DNA of 64,000 nt, taken from NCBI GenBank assembly GCA_032249695.1, contig JAVVHE010000005.1, positions 62,001 to 126,000 of the forward strand, in the 5' to 3' direction. Position numbers and translations under genes: made by a program. The DNA comes from JAVVHE01 sp032249695. Its GTDB lineage: Bacteria; Pseudomonadota; Alphaproteobacteria; Sphingomonadales; Sphingomonadaceae. The notes under the pieces are model-generated. The model was not told the DNA's origin and did not search any database. It saw only the letters and a list, made by a program, of their open reading frames with translations. Below, one piece after another: positions 62,720 through 64,000 of the stretch. Each line of letters starts with the position of its first letter. The first letter of the stretch is position 1.

Positions 62720-63424
62720 ATGCTGACGAAGAAACAGCACGAGCTTCTGTGCTTCATCAACGATCGCCTCAGCGAGAGCGGCGTCAGCCCCTCGTTTGAG
62801 GAGATGAAGGAGGCGCTCGCTCTGCGCTCCAAGTCCGGCGTCCACCGGCTGATCAATGCGCTGGAGGAGCGGCGATTCATCCGCCGCCTGCCGAACCGCG
62901 CGCGCGCGATCGAACTATTGCGCCCGGTGCAGAGCGCGCCCGGCAGCGCCGACCCGCGCGAGCAAGGCACCAACGTCATCGTCGCCGACTTCGTCCGCCC
63001 GCGCATGCAGCCTGCCCCCGCGCGCTCCGGCCCGGTATTCCAGAATGCGCGCGAGGTGCCGCTCCACGGCCGTATCGCGGCTGGCCAGCCCATCGAGGCG
63101 GTGGAATGCGCGGAGATGCTAACCGTGCCGTCGCTGCTGTTGCGCGGAGGCGAGCATTTCGCGCTGCAGGTGAGCGGGGAATCGATGGTCGACGCCGGTA
63201 TCTTCGATGGCGACTATGCGCTCATCCAGCGTACCGACGTCGCAAACGATGGCGATATCGTCGTTGCGCTGATCGACGGGCACGAGGCGACGCTGAAATA
63301 CTTCCGGCGCGAGGGCGGGACGATCCGGCTCGATCCGGCCAATCCCAAATTCACTCCGCAGCGATATGTGCCGAGCCGTGTGCGGGTGCAGGGCCGTCTG
63401 GCGGGACTGTTGCGCCGTTACTGA
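62720..63424 (+). CDS. lexA: SOS repressor LexA
   Basis: A 234-residue repressor-protease. N-terminal winged helix (MLTKKQHELLCFINDRLSES; PSFEEMKEALALRSKSGVHRLINALEERRFIRRL), a linker, and the C-terminal S24 peptidase fold with the Ala-Gly self-cleavage site in RIAAGQPIEA, the catalytic Ser in SGESMVDAGIF and Lys in EATLKYF. Start ATG 62720 has AGGA immediately upstream; codons before it in frame overlap the operator. It closes the tpiA-to-lexA region and ends 6 bp from the convergent last gene. Confidence 0.97.
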   Translation: MLTKKQHELLCFINDRLSESGVSPSFEEMKEALALRSKSGVHRLINALEERRFIRRLPNRARAIELLRPVQSAPGSADPREQGTNVIVADFVRPRMQPAPARSGPVFQNAREVPLHGRIAAGQPIEAVECAEMLTVPSLLLRGGEHFALQVSGESMVDAGIFDGDYALIQRTDVANDGDIVVALIDGHEATLKYFRREGGTIRLDPANPKFTPQRYVPSRVRVQGRLAGLLRRY

Positions 63425-63430
63425 CGCGCG

Positions 63431-63928
63431 TCAGCTGATCCACGTGCTGGTGACGCCAGCGACCTCCCAGCCCTTCGGTCCGCGCCGCAGATGATAGAGG
63501 CTGCCTTGACCGCAAAGTGCGCCGCAGACGCTGCCGGTGGCGATCACGGCCGAGCGTCCGTCAGCGCTGATCGCGGGCATTGAGACCGAGAGGATCGGCT
63601 GCGGGTAGCGGTCGGCGGGCGTGACCCGGCGGACGATTGCGACGCGGTTGCTCGCGACCCAGCGCTTCACGCTCGGGCACAACCCCAGTGGTGAGCGCCC
63701 GTCCTCGCGCTTCAGCTGCTCGGTCAGACCCCGCGGCGGCGCAGGCGGGCCGCTCGCGCCGACCTGTGACAGCCAGGGCAGATCGCCACCCCCGAACGAG
63801 CCTACCGGCTCCGGGTTCGCGCCCAGCCGAAAGGGTTGGCGTTGTTGCTGAAGGATCGCGAGCACCACCGCGCAGCCGGGCGGTTCGGGTGCAGCGGCGC
63901 TGGCTGCGAGCAGGATGGCGGCAAGCAT
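63431..63928 (-). CDS. Small secreted protein of unknown function
   Basis: About 165 residues from ATG 63928 with a signal peptide (MLAAILLAASAAAPEP). The middle is Pro/Gly-rich and the C-terminal part is beta-rich (ISADGRSAVIATGSVCGALC, then LYHLRRGPKGWEVAGV and a final TWIS). Two cysteines in VCGALCGQG may pair. I do not recognise the family. The frame reaches TTG 63964. It converges with lexA. Confidence 0.6.
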   Translation of the reverse strand: MLAAILLAASAAAPEPPGCAVVLAILQQQRQPFRLGANPEPVGSFGGGDLPWLSQVGASGPPAPPRGLTEQLKREDGRSPLGLCPSVKRWVASNRVAIVRRVTPADRYPQPILSVSMPAISADGRSAVIATGSVCGALCGQGSLYHLRRGPKGWEVAGVTSTWIS

Positions 63929-64000
63929 CGCCTGCGAAGTGGAGCGCCGACCGAGCGTGCGCAATGTCGGACAGGCTCGAAACGACCGGAGACGTTGTCG

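Noticed and set aside
1..64000. tRNA, rRNA, CRISPR arrays, transposases, integrases
   Set aside because: Read through on both strands without finding any supporting sequence; none claimed.

Overview
The window is high-GC (roughly 70% by eye), densely packed, and full of 4-bp ATGA/GTGA start/stop overlaps. It reads as chromosomal DNA of a sphingomonad-like alphaproteobacterium. Supporting this are alphaproteobacterial-type lexA, nuoG/H/I and trpDC-moaC-moeA-lexA, hopanoid side-chain genes hpnI-hpnL, a GTTC-N7-GTTC LexA box, and an HWE-family histidine kinase. I saw no tRNA, rRNA, CRISPR array, transposase or phage gene. There is no gene-free stretch longer than about 270 bp.

Layout. 1-334: end of a truncated gene. 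365-5892 (minus): a YdfG-like short-chain dehydrogenase, then a methionine-salvage operon mtnB-mtnD-mtnC-mtnA headed by a translationally coupled hybrid histidine kinase. 5977-6831: a metallo-beta-lactamase-fold hydrolase. 7094-15390 (plus): a ten-gene type II secretion operon in the order gspF-G-H-I-J-L-M-C-D-K, without gspE. 15398-34737 (minus): a 19-kb two-partner-secretion locus. It encodes an FhaC/ShlB-type transporter, an ExbB fused to a DUF2341/LamG-like periplasmic domain, ExbD, TonB, a putative porin and a 4237-residue filamentous haemagglutinin-family exoprotein. 34951-40003: a CitE-like lyase, a glycine-zipper protein, a DUF2306-like membrane protein, a lactonase-like hydrolase, asd and nadC. 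40222-42402: an S9 peptidase. 42573-49965: hpnI, hpnJ, a penicillin-acylase-family protein, hpnK, hpnL and a cysteine-repeat secreted protein. 50012-56253: nuoG, nuoH and nuoI, interrupted by an antisense HWE kinase (between G and H) and by a small coupled ORF resembling the end of a retropepsin-like protease (between H and I). 56345-63424: tpiA (minus), ppiD, trpD, trpC, moaC, moeA and lexA. 63431-63928 (minus): a small secreted protein.

The most interesting region is 15-35 kb. A single gene string supplies the giant exoprotein, its outer-membrane transporter, a complete Ton-type proton-driven motor and an extra outer-membrane porin. The ExbB component carries a large carbohydrate-binding-like periplasmic head. 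This suggests, as inference only, an energised or gated variant of two-partner secretion, which classically needs no energy source at the outer membrane. The type II secretion operon ends 7 bp from the end of the exoprotein gene, so about 27 kb is given over to protein export and surface structures.

Start codons were chosen from ribosome-binding sites, signal peptides and operon overlaps, and differ in places from the longest possible reading frame. All family assignments come from reading the sequence; no database search was run.
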